Positions 24,342 through 36,282 of a stretch of 64,000 bases of DNA are shown piece after piece. A model generated the notes under the pieces. It worked only from the letters and a program-made list of their open reading frames with translations. It ran no database searches and had not been told where the DNA came from. Source of the stretch: Armillaria gallica. Its lineage: Eukaryota; Basidiomycota; Agaricomycetes; Agaricales; Physalacriaceae. The stretch lies in the NCBI GenBank assembly GCA_037576215.1, contig JBANDB010000017.1, forward strand, positions 1,612,001-1,676,000. The letters are read 5' to 3'. Position numbers and translations under genes: made by a program. Within the stretch, counting starts at the first letter, position 1. Every line of letters starts with the position of its first letter.

Positions 24342-27300
24342 TTATTCAGCCTTTCTGAGATCAGAAAGAATGTCTTCACCTGGGTTTACATGGTGATCAG
24401 AGGAAGACACTGAAGGCAGAAAATGTGAACTTACCAATTTTGGCAGAATTGTCGACAACCACAAAGCTTCTTGTCAGCTGCAATTCTCCCACTTCACGTA
24501 CTTCGATGGCCTTGGTATCAATTTTCAGATACCTTTCCAGGCATCTCATTGCCGAGAATTCAAAGCTCTCTGTGAAGAAATCATGGTCCTTTGCGTCTGA
24601 GATGATTCTCAGGCAAAAATGGATAGCGGAAGCCCTGGCAAAATCAGAAATCGCCATTCGTCTGACTTGAGATAAGGGAATTAAGCCAAGGTCAGGCTGA
24701 TTCTCTTCAATGAGTAGAAGACAGTGGTGCTTTGCTAGGCACTGTATAATGGATAGATAAGCACTTATTGCCAAAACCGTGGCGTCATTCTGTTCGGAAT
24801 CCTGCGAATTGAAGGCATCAAGGAAGAAGCACCAATTACCAAGCGCGATGAGATTCATCAATCCCATTTTGTTCAGCTTCGGAAAATGGAAGTCAACACC
24901 TGGAAAATGGTCGGTTATGTTCGAAGAGTTTCCAGAATTTGACGTACTGTTGGTACCTTCCTTGACACTCTTACCAAAGTATATCATTATGCATAGCAGA
25001 ACGCGCTGTAGGTGGGCAATCGGAAGACCACCGATATCCCAAAATATTTGGGTACGGACCCATCCTGAGACGGTCTTCGATAACACGACAGTAGAGTAGA
25101 AGTGGTGACCTTTTATAATTGAATTTTCCAGAGCGACAACTGCATGGTGAGTCTCGGGACGTATGTACCTGCCCCTGTGTCAGCATTGATCAAGATGGAT
25201 ACACCATGACATACAGGGCAGACCCTGGTTTCAGCACGACGACCTCTGCGGTCCAATATTTCGGGTCCGGGAAAAATCCAGGTTCCCAATCATTGACGAC
25301 TTTATCCTCAGCAGGCTCAGCTTCCCAATTAATGGCGACGTCCTTGTCTCCAGTGTCACGACGTTGGAACAGGTACCATATCTGGCACCCACAGAGCACC
25401 TCAATGGCCGTTCCGACCCCAAAACTGTCTGTGGCCACGTTGGTTGCAGCCCCTTTGGTTGCAATGAACCAGAAACTCGTCACCAAATGTGGATACGCAT
25501 CATTAGAGATCCCAGGGACATCAGATGTTTTATCAAAGGCACAAAGATGGGAAGATAAAATACTGGCAGGGTAACGTTAAGTGCACTTAAAGCTACAAGA
25601 TAAACATCAAGCTTACGACTGCAAAGGGTGGCTGTTGGAAGGATCACTGCGGGGCAAGGAGATAAAATTCACCACACCGCGATCTCCTTCAACGCCTCCG
25701 GCGTACATGTCTCGAAGAGATATGTCGACAGTTATAACAGGCTCGCGTGAGCGTTTGTGACCTGCAGGTTGCATTAGAGTACACTTTCATAATAAATAGA
25801 TGGCACTCGCCTCCCAAATGATGAACTTTGTCGATGTCACCAATGTCTGAGAGAGTTGCCAAAGACCAATCTAATGGAGAGGCGGGTGTTTCAAAAAGAT
25901 GGATATTTGATTTTGCAAATATCGACAGCGTGTTAGAAGGATCATTCAAAGCATCCTTGAAGTTGATCAACTTGATCATTGACTCCCTTTTACTTCGGCT
26001 ATTGAAACAATTGTTCCAATTCTGTACCTTGCATCGGTCTATCCGCTAAATTATGATGAGGCAGTGTAGCAGGAAAGTGGTTGGTTGACTCACATTCGAT
26101 CTCAGGGCAAAGTAAGTGAACTTGACTTTCGAATTCGTCAGTGGATCCCAAACCTCCGGTAGGACGACTCCACACGGAAAATAGGAGACACGTGCATCCG
26201 TTTTTGCCTTCTTCGCTCCACTCCGCGTTATATCTGTCCCCGAACGATCCCGCTTCCTTTGTGAGACATGGTGGAAGTCGTCTTGTCCCCCGGATCCTAG
26301 AATCGTCTGGTCTATCAAGGGCAAACTTGACCAACCCCCCAAAATGTCGGGTACAGAATTCTTCGTTAACTGGTTGACATCCATGACTGGAAGCACAGCG
26401 ATAGAGATCCTCTTTGCTCGCTCTGGGGAGACGCTATGACACCTTCGCGGTTGCAACCTTGAGACTCCACGGGGAGGACAAGACTTTCTTCTGCCTCGTT
26501 CTATGGGAACCTTCTCGTGACGACTGATTTCTCCCCAACGTGATCTGTTCTCGTCCAGCCATACTTGTGTTGCTGCTGCGATCCTGGCTTCAGACCCAAG
26601 AACACGTTCCTGTTGGATCAACAGAATGACATCTGAAAACCATTCCCCTAAAAACCATCCCTGTTCCACCATGGCCGATTCGTCCTCTGACAATATGGAG
26701 TTATTGCCCCGCCTTGGTGATGCTGGAAGCAAAGGCTGAACTTCATCGAGAAATTGGGTCAATGCAATCTCGCTACTGCAGGAGCCGCATACTACACAGA
26801 AAATGGACCTCCACAGTACCCCTTCAACATGACCTAGCAGGGCTGGTTTCCCGATTGAAGAGAGTCGTCCTCCAATCTTGCATGAAACGTCAGGCGACGG
26901 TATTAGACAAGGATTTTAGAACTTCTTACCTGTAAGGCACGGGATACACTGATTGTATTGTACATCCTATTACCAACGATAATGAATAAGGGAGAGAGTG
27001 CGACAGCGACCGCGAAGACTTTTTTGACGTGAGGGAGGTCCCTTTTAAGGTTGTCTAAGTATTGTTCATTGTTGATTCCTGTACGTCGAATATATCTTCA
27101 AACAAGTTAGTAGACTGATGGTTTGAAAAATGAAGTAACCTACTGTGTCCATCTTGGGTCCATGCCATGATCCTCCACCCATTGTGGTGTGTGGTCCACG
27201 CCATGATTCTAATGCAAATATTAGAATGAGAACAATTCCCGACGAATTTGAATGTACTCACGAACAAAATGAAGCGTATGTAAACTCCGAGCAAGTCCAG

Positions 27301-27942
27301 CAGACAAGTTATTTTTTCCCAAGTTTCCACCCATCGACGAGAATACATGTGAGACAGCTGAGCTCCTTCCACTGGAATACTGATGGGCGGAAGAGCCGGA
27401 TGCTGTTTCGGAATTTGACTGAGCCTTTGACACCATGTATGGAGAGGCTCCAATGCCTTGACAGCTTGGATGTTTGCAGAAAGTATACGAATGGGAAGAT
27501 GACTTACATCAAGTTCCTCTTGTGAGAGGTTCATGGCATTGTAGCTGGGGTGGTGGGGTCGGCTTCGAGTCGGATGCAAGAAACTGCATGCAACATCCAT
27601 CACTTTGAATAGGACAAGCATGTCCAACACCCTGGCTTCGTCAGGGCTTCCAACCATGTCATCGATGCTTTTGTGGGAATGCTCAGAGCCGTTGGACCAG
27701 ATTTCATTTGCGAAACATTGTAAGGCCTTGGCGATGCCTCTGCCAAACACCAAGACAGGGTCGCCTTGAGATCTTTCAGCAGTAGCGCATGAAGAAAACC
27801 ACGTGTGCAGGTCCTTCTGTGTGGCTAGGAATTCAGGGCATGAATATGGCATGGACCAAACTAGAGGCGAGCCTTTGGCTGTTCCATAACCAGCTGTTAG
27901 GAGAAAATACAGCTCGTTGAGTAAGATTCCTTTGCTGCTCAT
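24342..27942 (-). CDS. JmjC-like domain protein, paralogue 2, lacking one metal ligand
   Basis: This is a multi-exon paralogue of the gene at 7525-11971, with the same exon order and introns at matching places. It starts at ATG 27942 (MSSKGILLNELYFLLTAGYG aligns with the other gene's second exon). The last exon reads GEDILSDLRKAE and stops at 24342 after a 53-nt intron. The JmjC-like exon (25486-25190) reads IATKGAATNVATDSFGVGT where paralogue 1 has the HxD motif: the first His is replaced by Ala and only Asp remains. The distal His (RPETHHAVV) is kept, across an intron at the same position. The central part is shorter but keeps Arg/Lys-rich clusters (RKRDRSGTD, GAKKAKTD). If JmjC chemistry needs all three ligands, this copy is probably non-catalytic. 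The frame is otherwise open, which argues for retained function. Confidence 0.7.
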
Positions 27943-28385
27943 GGAAAATGCTCACTGCCTGCGTTCATAGGATACCGTGCTTCTATGGACATGACTGTGT
28001 GACAAAGAAGAGATCAACCGTGGGAAAGTGTTTTTATTGTTCTCACATCCAAACAACTGTCATCCTCAACCTCCATCCCCAGTCGAAAGTCTAGAGGCCT
28101 GGATTAACACCCACGAGTACCAATCAATCCATCGATGTCCATGGATATATAGAGATGCTGATGGATGCAGTTGGGGAAAGCTGAGCGTACTCTGAGAGCT
28201 CTCGAGCCTGCATAGATTCATCATGACCGGGACCGTCAAGAACTTCGCGTGGGGTTTTGCAAGCGACTGGTAACTAACGTTAGTATACTCTCCCTTTACC
28301 ATCATGACCCTAGCCCGACATGTTGCCCTTCCCTGCTGCGTTACCATCTTCGCTGGGAACCATTGCCGCCAGTTTATTTATGACC
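27943..28385. other. No supported gene
   Basis: This is the upstream side of the second JmjC-like gene (minus strand), up to the start of the inverted-duplication arm. It contains only a short open frame on the minus strand (28066-28347) without recognisable features. Confidence 0.4.
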
Positions 28386-30316
28386 TGCACGCCATCTCCT
28401 CCATTTCGCCTCTCCTCCACATAGGTGCGTAGTTATAATTTCCCCTGGGCTGAGTGACTTACATGTGTTCAACTTCAGCTTCAGGTTGCTACGTCTGACG
28501 TGTTTTCGTTGGCCGCACTCTTTTTTTTCGCATGCGGTACATTAAAGCTCTATCTTATAGTACGGATATATGGTTAAAACCAGCCAGGTTCGCGGTTCAG
28601 TCTGCCGACAGCCGCATGCCCGTGTATGGACAGGAGATGGGAGTGTGATAGGTTGTAGGCCTGTAGCTACCCGGTGTATTCAATTTGTAGAGCTAGCTAG
28701 CAAATAAATGTGTGTCTTATTGATTACTATCGATGATACGCACCGAAAATAGTCTGTGAGCATCAATGGGTATCCATAGGTAGCGATCGCAAAACCGTGC
28801 GATGCCCCATTCTTAGCGAGCTACAGCCTTCCATTGATTTATCGACTGGTATCTCTCCAAACCCGCCCAAGCCCACAGACGTTTAACTGGGCTTCATCGG
28901 TGATACAAAGTTATCTGCCAACTTTCTCTGTTATACTGCGGCCAGACGTCTCGCAGAGACAGCCATTCATCACTTGCCAATGAAATCTACCTGTCGTGAT
29001 CGATTATAACAATGCGCATCCACTGAAGCCTTGACATTGCTCAAAGACATTCAGCCATCAAACTTTAAATGTGAACATTCGGAACTGCCATCCTCGATGG
29101 CCCAAATTAGTTAGACAGAGGCATCGGCCTCGATGCTCTGCTTAGTCATCATAGTCTATTTTTAGTGCATCGAAGCGACAATTTGCATGCCTAGCAAGGA
29201 TTGTATGGATATTGAAATGGGCAAGTATGCCCAATCCACTATTCAAACATTTTCACTCCACCAAACTGCACACAACCACGAAGGACTATGCACCCACCAG
29301 AGCTCAAGACAAGAAATCGAAACTCAGAAATGCCCACATAATACCGATATCCTTACATACAGATCCGTTAAATTACTATTAGTGGTACAAAAGCGCAAGA
29401 TGTACACTTAGCCCTATAGGGCCTTAGATTACTTTAAACATGGACGCCATCATCGTCATCATCAATTTTGATGTTCTAAAAGAAGAATTCGCTGACTAAG
29501 CTAAGCATCGAGTCCGATGCCTGTTTCCACGTACTTTTGGCCATCGGGGATGACAGTCCCAAGGGGACACTACTGAGGGCCCTCATTACGGTGCAATAGG
29601 GTCTTATCCAGCAAACCCTCGTCATCCTTGCATCATTTATGTTGTATTTTCCGGGTATCTTTATGAGGAACCAACCTTTGGTCATATTTCAACGTTTTTT
29701 ATTTTATTTATTTTACAAAAAACACATAAAAACTCCACATTTCGAACTGGCTATTAAGACGCCGTGGTGGTTCCTTACCTCTTGTTCCCTTCTCTCTTGC
29801 ATCTGGTTTCATCATCTGCTATATTGTACCCACAATACTAAACAATGATTCCATGCAAACTCCTGTAGTTACCGTGTCATCAACAGTCTACATTGCCTCA
29901 CAATACTCAGTTTCCCGAAACCTTTTACATATCTTTCCAAGTTTTCATCTGCAAAATGATCCTGCGCTCCCGGATGGACTCTACCCTCGCGTCCTATTTC
30001 TGGCAGGAGGCTATTGCGTTGATTGGCTACCATCCAAGACTTGAGTGTTCGTTATCTGTGTTGCTCCTTTGTATTTTGTTAGAATAAGTCTTCCGGGTTC
30101 GATTCGAATTATACGAACCCCAGTACATTTCCTTTTGTGATTATACAAGTTCGAACTTGCCCACAAAATCAAGATCAGCCGGACGGAATTATAGACATGA
30201 CAAATACGCCAGATAACCTTAAATTTTGGGTCGAGCGTTTTTATTTAAAAGAGATCAACTATATCATTCCAACGGTTCATAATTCCGGTAGTTCAAACCA
30301 CTTGCACCAAGCATTG
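28386..30316 (+). repeat. Inverted duplication, arm 2 (1.93 kb)
   Basis: Matches the reverse complement of 4562-6484. Reading left to right it holds an A arm (minus), the A core (29082-29176, minus), a spacer with a 74-codon open frame, the B core (29470-29560, plus), a B arm with a TATA-like phrase, and a unique stretch leading into the end of the alpha-kinase gene. The last 40 bases are the 3' end of that gene's final exon (stop codon at 30277-30279). Similarity ends inside the coding sequence at about 30316, so this is probably the source locus or the more complete one. Confidence 0.9.
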
Positions 30317-33300
30317 CAAAGGTGCTGTTCCCCGAAGCGTTCTATCGATCCTTCAACGTTTCCATCCGCAAAAAGCTGATGTCCCGCAACTCTGAAAAAG
30401 AATTAGAGCTGTTCTGTTACTGAAAGATGTCTGACATACTCGGATTTTGCCATGACCTGCGGATCTGTCAACCAACAACCTGCGCCTGACGTAACTTAGT
30501 CCCTGGCAATGTGAGTCAGGAGAGTCAAAAGTACCTTGGTAATCCGAAACAAAAGCCTTCGCTTTTGTAAAGTGATATTGAACATGTTGCAAAAAGCACA
30601 GAAATACCGTGTTATGATGTTTCTCATCAGAGGCTAAGTCGATAGGCTGGGGTGTGCCGTTGCATACATATTTGACAAAGTCATCTGTCGATAAAAGCCT
30701 TTCCACCAGCACACAAAATCCAAGCCAATCCTTCGGTCTGACTGAATCGGGTCTGGACTTCATCACCACTGCGGCCTCAACAAAACGAAGATCTGGGATT
30801 GGGCCGGGAGCTGTGCCGAGCGAGGTGGCTTTGCTCAGGACCATATCGAGGCTCATGTCATGTAGAGCGTTTGCCCACAACATGGTGTTTGCCTCTCGAA
30901 GGACACAGGTCCTTTCATAACCTTCGGGGGACCTCCTGGGATCTCCGCTCCTGGTAGCTCCTTGGTATGGACGCTTGATACAAACGTTACCTTGGAGTGC
31001 GGGTGGAAGTGGAATTCCCTGCAATGTGACGCCGACTTGCAGGACACCAAGATGCGCGGTCTTAAAGGAGCCTGAACCAAGGCGTTTCTCAGGGCTTTCA
31101 GCCCAGTCGACGTAGATATGTCCCCTAGTTTGTGAATCAAAAGCAAAATTCGGTCTTGTGAGAATCTCAGATCGCAAGCGAGGGATATTGCAGATTTCAA
31201 CCCAATGTTCCAGCTTACCTGAACGTATATAAGTATCGGCAGGATTTCAAATCGATGGACTTACCCGGTTGAGGTTGACCTTCTATGTATGTGCCTCCCT
31301 TCTCAATTAGATCCGGAATGGCATCGAACCATCTTTCGCATACGCTTGGTGTAATATCAGGACAGATCCGCTTTTGTCTTTCCTCGACATTCGGTGGGGA
31401 CAGCTTCTTGGACTTAGAGAAGTGTAAAGCATAATCATGACAGGCTCACCGATCGTTTTGACGACGATTTCGACTTGGAAGATGACTGGCTGTATCCCTG
31501 ATGAAACCGGTGAGCATGGGGGAAGATCTAGACACTTTGAGTCGTACCGAAGATATTGAAGAGGGCGGTCCTGACACCATAGATACATTGGAGTCGAAAA
31601 ATAGAGAGTTGTCTCCAAGTATAGTATCACTGTTATAACGGACGTCTTGCTCACTGACTTCTGAGGCGCCCTATACGCGCATATGTTAAACGTTCACAAC
31701 AATGCAAAGGAAACGTCACGTACAATGGATTGTGTAGGGATGGGACGTCCCTTCTTCTTCCTTATGGCTCTCTTCACAGGCGTAGACTGTATCTCCATCA
31801 GTCAACACCGTTTTTAAGGATTGAGACACTGACCGTCGGGGTAATTTCACCTCCAGCTGCCCAAATGTCATATTTGTCGGCAACGGCGGGTTTGATCACC
31901 ATGAACCAGTTTTCTTGAGCAGGTTGAACGAATTTGACGCCAGCTATTCCCTTCTTTTTACTGCTGGTCGCTAGTCCTTTGTAAAACAGTTCGGTCGGTT
32001 CGTCAGGATCCCCATCAAGAATTGGGCTCCACCCCGAATCCACAAGAAAGAAATCTCCAGCAACAAAAGAAAATCCTTGGACATCCGGATGATCATGGAT
32101 GACAACCAGCAAGCTTTCAATGACGAGATTCGCGACATCGCTTCGAGAAGTGGCAGCTGGAAACTTCACGCCCCGTTGTATGTTCTACAACAATCAGGAC
32201 TTCAAAAAGAAAGATCGTAAGAAGGGACCCATACCCAGAAAGAAAGTCCCTTTTTAGTGCCATTTTCCCTCTTAACCTGAACGAAGACCCTAGCGGATTC
32301 ACCAGATTGGCCTTCCAAGGCGAGTCATCGATATTTTTGTGTCTCACTTTCGTGTCGAATGTGAGCCATCGAATAACCAGTCTTTAACGAATCTTTCTTT
32401 AATCTGGATGATATTGCAACTGGCAACCTGGCCTCTGGGCGAGCCCCTAAAAGCAGTATGCAATCAAGAAAGAAACGTAGTGTTGAGTTGAGACGACATA
32501 CCTTTCGCTTTGGCATTCTTTATGCTGCGGTCGATGGTGGCGACGTCGGGGACAGTGAAGACATTTCCAGAAGAAGCAAGATTTTGCTGAAAAAGCTTTA
32601 ATAAAACGTCCGCTGCAGCTTCCGCTTTGCTTTTAGCCTCAAGCACTTTCTGTAGCTCTGCTCGCGATATGGATGCAACAGTCTGTAATGGATTTGCTGT
32701 CGCTAAGACAATTCTAAGTATCAACTGCCAAAGACAAAAGAAGTTTCTCACATGACGAAGCCCGTTGGTCCACACTCTTTGACAATTCTCTACGTTGGGA
32801 AGTAGCATCTTAGATATACCCAAAGGAGCGTCATGCAAACAGCATTCATTAAGTGAAAATGAAGACGCACTTTTCTGAGCAGCGAGAGCTGCACAAGCGC
32901 CACAGGTGGTCAACGTTAGTGTCTGCGTCTGAAGTCTGCGTAAAGTAGCGGGACCAGCCGCAGCGAGACAGGCTTGAACGTGAAACTTTTCTTCATTGGG
33001 CTTGAATTTGTAAGGTTCTCCTGTAGCTGAACGGTTTGTACAACGTATATATTGACAATGATCCGGACTAAGGTCAGGTGACAAGGTCACGTCAAAAGCA
33101 TCTGTGCCGGCTTCCAGAATTCGACTTTGCCCGATATTAGAATAGAGCGTACCTGTGCCTCCTGGAAGAACGTATCGAATATAGAAGTGTGAAAGGTCCC
33201 GAACATTTAATGAATCCAATGTCTCTTCAGCCAGCAGAGGTCTCCATCTTCCCGCAAGATAGCAGTTAAACGGAGCTGCTAATGTGCACCCGGCCTGTGC

Positions 33301-33589
33301 AACATGTTTTTCGACGATATTCAGGACATCATGTACGGTAAGACTACCGTCTACCCCTGAACGAATGTTACGTCAAATCAAAAACACGCATTTTTGTGTA
33401 ACTTACTAAGGGGCAGAGTACGAGGAGCAACCCCTTGGATAAAGATCGTAAAACTAGCGCGTATTTTCTGAGGTGCACCAGAAAGTTTTCCGTCCGACAC
33501 AGGGCCTACAAAGAGGAAGCGTTAGTACTCTTTACAAAATCGCAGTGTGTGTGTTAGGTACCGAAGCAAAACCATTGCAAAGTGAACAT
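30277..33589 (-). CDS. Alpha-kinase (MHCK/eEF2K type) with ubiquitin-like N-terminus
   Basis: Split gene. Exon 1 is 33562-33589 (MFTLQWFCF), exon 2 33407-33505, and exon 3 begins at 33356; about ten exons in all. The first 110 residues look like a beta-grasp domain: SFTIFIQG, TLPLRVDGSLTVHDVLNIVE, CYLAGRWRPLL, then LSHFYIRYVLPGG, in the order seen in ubiquitin. A Cys-rich and helical middle follows. The kinase domain (31200-30277) has a Gly-rich RLGSGSFKTAHLG, a Lys in NVCIKRPY, the SDYQG then AGCWLTDPQV motif typical of alpha-kinases, and a C-terminal zinc-site-like HLCNAWCKW. The last exons are 30440-30485 and 30277-30391, both joining in frame. Alpha-kinases phosphorylate Ser/Thr and are expanded in mushroom genomes; the substrate is unknown. 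The 3' end overlaps the inverted duplication. Confidence 0.8.
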
Positions 33590-34236
33590 AACAGCGCGTC
33601 CTGCTGAATTTGTGAGCCTCCACATCCATTTCAGACTCGGCGAGCCTTACCAACGTGAAACAGAATTCCAATAACGATGGAGGGTGGAAAAGTTGGTCTC
33701 AACTTCGTTCAGGGTTCGAATAATGTCGAGATTGAGGAAATGGGAGAGAGATATAATCCCGTTCTCTCTTTCTTATAACAACTACTGTGGGAATGTCGTC
33801 ATCATTGCCCTTTCTATTTTTAAGAATTTGGAAAATTCTGTTGCAAAAGGTGTTCATTGTTATTGCTTTTTTGGATGGTTCATTCTGTCACCGATCATAA
33901 AAGCAATGACGCGCCGCCGACATCTTCACACCGATTCTATGTTTATTTTGAAAAGCAGGAGAAATCTGATTCGTACCTTGGTTTTCATCAGAAAACTCGT
34001 CAATCACTACACGGCGGTGACATCTTTTCTCCGATTTTTTTGTTTCAAAACCAGCCGTCAAAGCCAAAAAAGTGCATCAAATTTTAGGAGGGACTGCTTC
34101 CATTCTATGTATCACGTGTAGCAGTCGGGTTTCCAATAGTCCCGAGTTCCACAATGTTCCGTTGAATTCAAAGGTCCGATCTCCCGGAGTGCTTCAATAG
34201 TTTGGGTTGCTCAGACATTCTTTGACTACGTTAAAC
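33590..34236. other. Spacer between kinase and integrase-core genes
   Basis: These 650 bp separate two divergent genes, so they probably contain both promoters. One plus-strand open frame of 145 codons (33684-34121) is present. It has no domain, and its basic, aromatic-rich composition looks random. No terminal inverted repeat was found that would mark the edge of a transposon. Confidence 0.4.
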
Positions 34237-36077
34237 ATGCCTAATCAGCATCTGCCACTGGGTAAGTTCTAACTTTCCTGATTTTTGTGTAGATTGAACA
34301 AAAGGTAGTCCCAGAGGAACTTATTAGGCCTAGATTGGAGGAGCTGTGGAAGATGGAAGGGGGTATTACCGATATCGTTTTATGCGACGAATTACAAAAG
34401 GTTTTCGACACATCAAAGTACACCTTAGGGTAAGTTCAACTTTCCAATGACTTCATATTATTTACATTTCTTCCCCAGTTTATCCAGTTTCAAAAGGATG
34501 AGGAAACGCATGGGGTTTTTGAGTACAAGGCAGCAAGACCACACGGTGGAAACCATTACAGAACCTATCGAGGAGTTGAGGGAGCGTTTCCCAAAGGCAG
34601 GATACTTTGAATTGAAAAAACATTTACGAATCGACCACAAGCTACGTGTCTCTAGGTTCGTCTTCTAGTTGTAGCCAGCCACTGAGATGCCTTCCTTACA
34701 TCCCGGCAGAGACACAATCAAGGAGTGGAGTTACGCTAATGAGCCTAAATCTGTCGCAAGACGACTCAGAAAGGACATGGTCCGGAAAGTGTTCTATTGT
34801 GCTGGTGTTAATGACTTGTGGTGTATAGACCAACACGACAAGTGGAAATACCGATTTGGTCTCTGTCTTCATGCTTGTGTCGACCCATTCAGTGGTGTCC
34901 TAAAATGGATGAAGATATGGTGGAATAATTCGAACCCAGTTTTGATTTGCAAATATTATTTAGACGTGATAGAAGCGAATAGATGTAAGTATAAAACGAT
35001 TCCTTCATGTCTTCAAACTCAGGAGCTTTTTAGACGGCCCGCTTATAACCCAAAGCGACGTCGGGAATGAAAATGGAAATGTAGCTCGGGCTCAGACTTT
35101 CCTGAGACAATGGGCTGACCCAGAGTTATGCAATACTGTACAACATTGTTGGATGGCGGAGAAGATGAATATTCCCTCTGAGATAGTTTGGAGTGTACTC
35201 CGTGCGACATTTAGCTTCGGCTACGAGGGCCTGCTGCAACATGGTGTGGACCAAGGATGGTATGATCCTAAGGTACCTTTGGAAGCGTAAGTATCTATTT
35301 TAAGGTGGATATCAGCTAACAGTTAAGGCAGTTTGGTCTTTCGTTACATTTTTATTCCGTGGCTTCAACATGAACTCGACGAGTATGTTGTAAAAAATAA
35401 CACAACCAAGAAGAGACACAATCGAAAGATAGCCCGCCCAAATGGTGTCCCGCTGCTCATCGAGCAGGCTCCGGAGCGATTCGACGCTCAGGATTACAAG
35501 GTAAATCTCGAGGTGATCTTTTTCAACGACATTGTGAAAGTCCATTCTTAGGTTACTTTCAGTCCTGAATCTATTCAGACTGCCAGGCAACTTTACGCAC
35601 CAATTGATCATCCCGTGCTGGAACTCGTACCTGAATCTTTTCGACAATGCGCCGAGGAGTTTATGAACGAGCTAGGGAATCCCGAAATAAAGCAAGACTG
35701 CGTCTGGAATATCTATCTTGCGCTCCTGGGAAAGTTCCATGCTCATAGAATCATCGCAGTAGACGAATGGGATATATTCTTCGATGATGATTGTTATGAA
35801 AAAACACAGTCCGACCCAAACCAGAGACAAGGCACCGTACATATCGACGGTCTCAATCCTCTGGTTATCGCAGGTAAGTCGACTCACATGTTGATACTCC
35901 TTTCATAGCCCTAATAAATGGCACTCAGACCTTCAGGACAAGGAAGTTGAAGGGAATGGAAGCACATTGTCACACAAAGAGAGCGATGACTCAGGTGAGG
36001 AGGAGTTTGAAATATCAGGAGAGGCACCTAATTTAGAGATGTCCCTCACAAACTTTATGCAACACATGGGAGTGTAG
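34237..36077 (+). CDS. Integrase-core (DDE) domain protein, 496 aa
   Basis: Eight exons close exactly: 34237-34261, 34309-34429, 34479-34655, 34710-34984, 35034-35286, 35332-35500, 35552-35873 and 35929-36077 (1491 nt). The catalytic core shows LWCIDQHDKWKYRFGLCLH (first Asp) and GPLITQSDVGNENG (second Asp), then a Glu-containing helix (IPSEIVWSVLR). The flanking motifs IKIWW-like KWMKIWWNNSNP, GVDQGWYDP and FIPWLQHELDEY are hallmarks of an integrase-core family abundant in basidiomycetes. The N-terminal part has a helical region (SSFKRMRKRMG..RERFPKAGYFELKKHL) that may bind DNA. The C-terminus is acidic (SGEEEFEISGEAPNLEM). The reading frame is intact. The gene may be a transposase or a domesticated one. 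Its stop lies 205 bp from the convergent Ulp1 gene. Confidence 0.85.
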
Positions 36078-36282
36078 AGTCGCAGACACATTGTAACGCA
36101 GATTCAGACTTACAGACGTGGAAGAATGAAAACATGCCTACATGATACAATAGTGCATTTTCGCCATGCTCAAGTTAACTTAAGATCGGAACTGAGTGAT
36201 CCGAAAGATATAATGCAATGTCATTCTGGTATACATGAAAAAGATTTTAAGCAACGACGAGCATGTCTAGGAGTATACAAAT

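Noticed and set aside
33684..34121. 145-codon plus-strand frame upstream of the integrase-core gene
   Set aside because: No domain, no splice continuity, and composition like translated AT-rich DNA.
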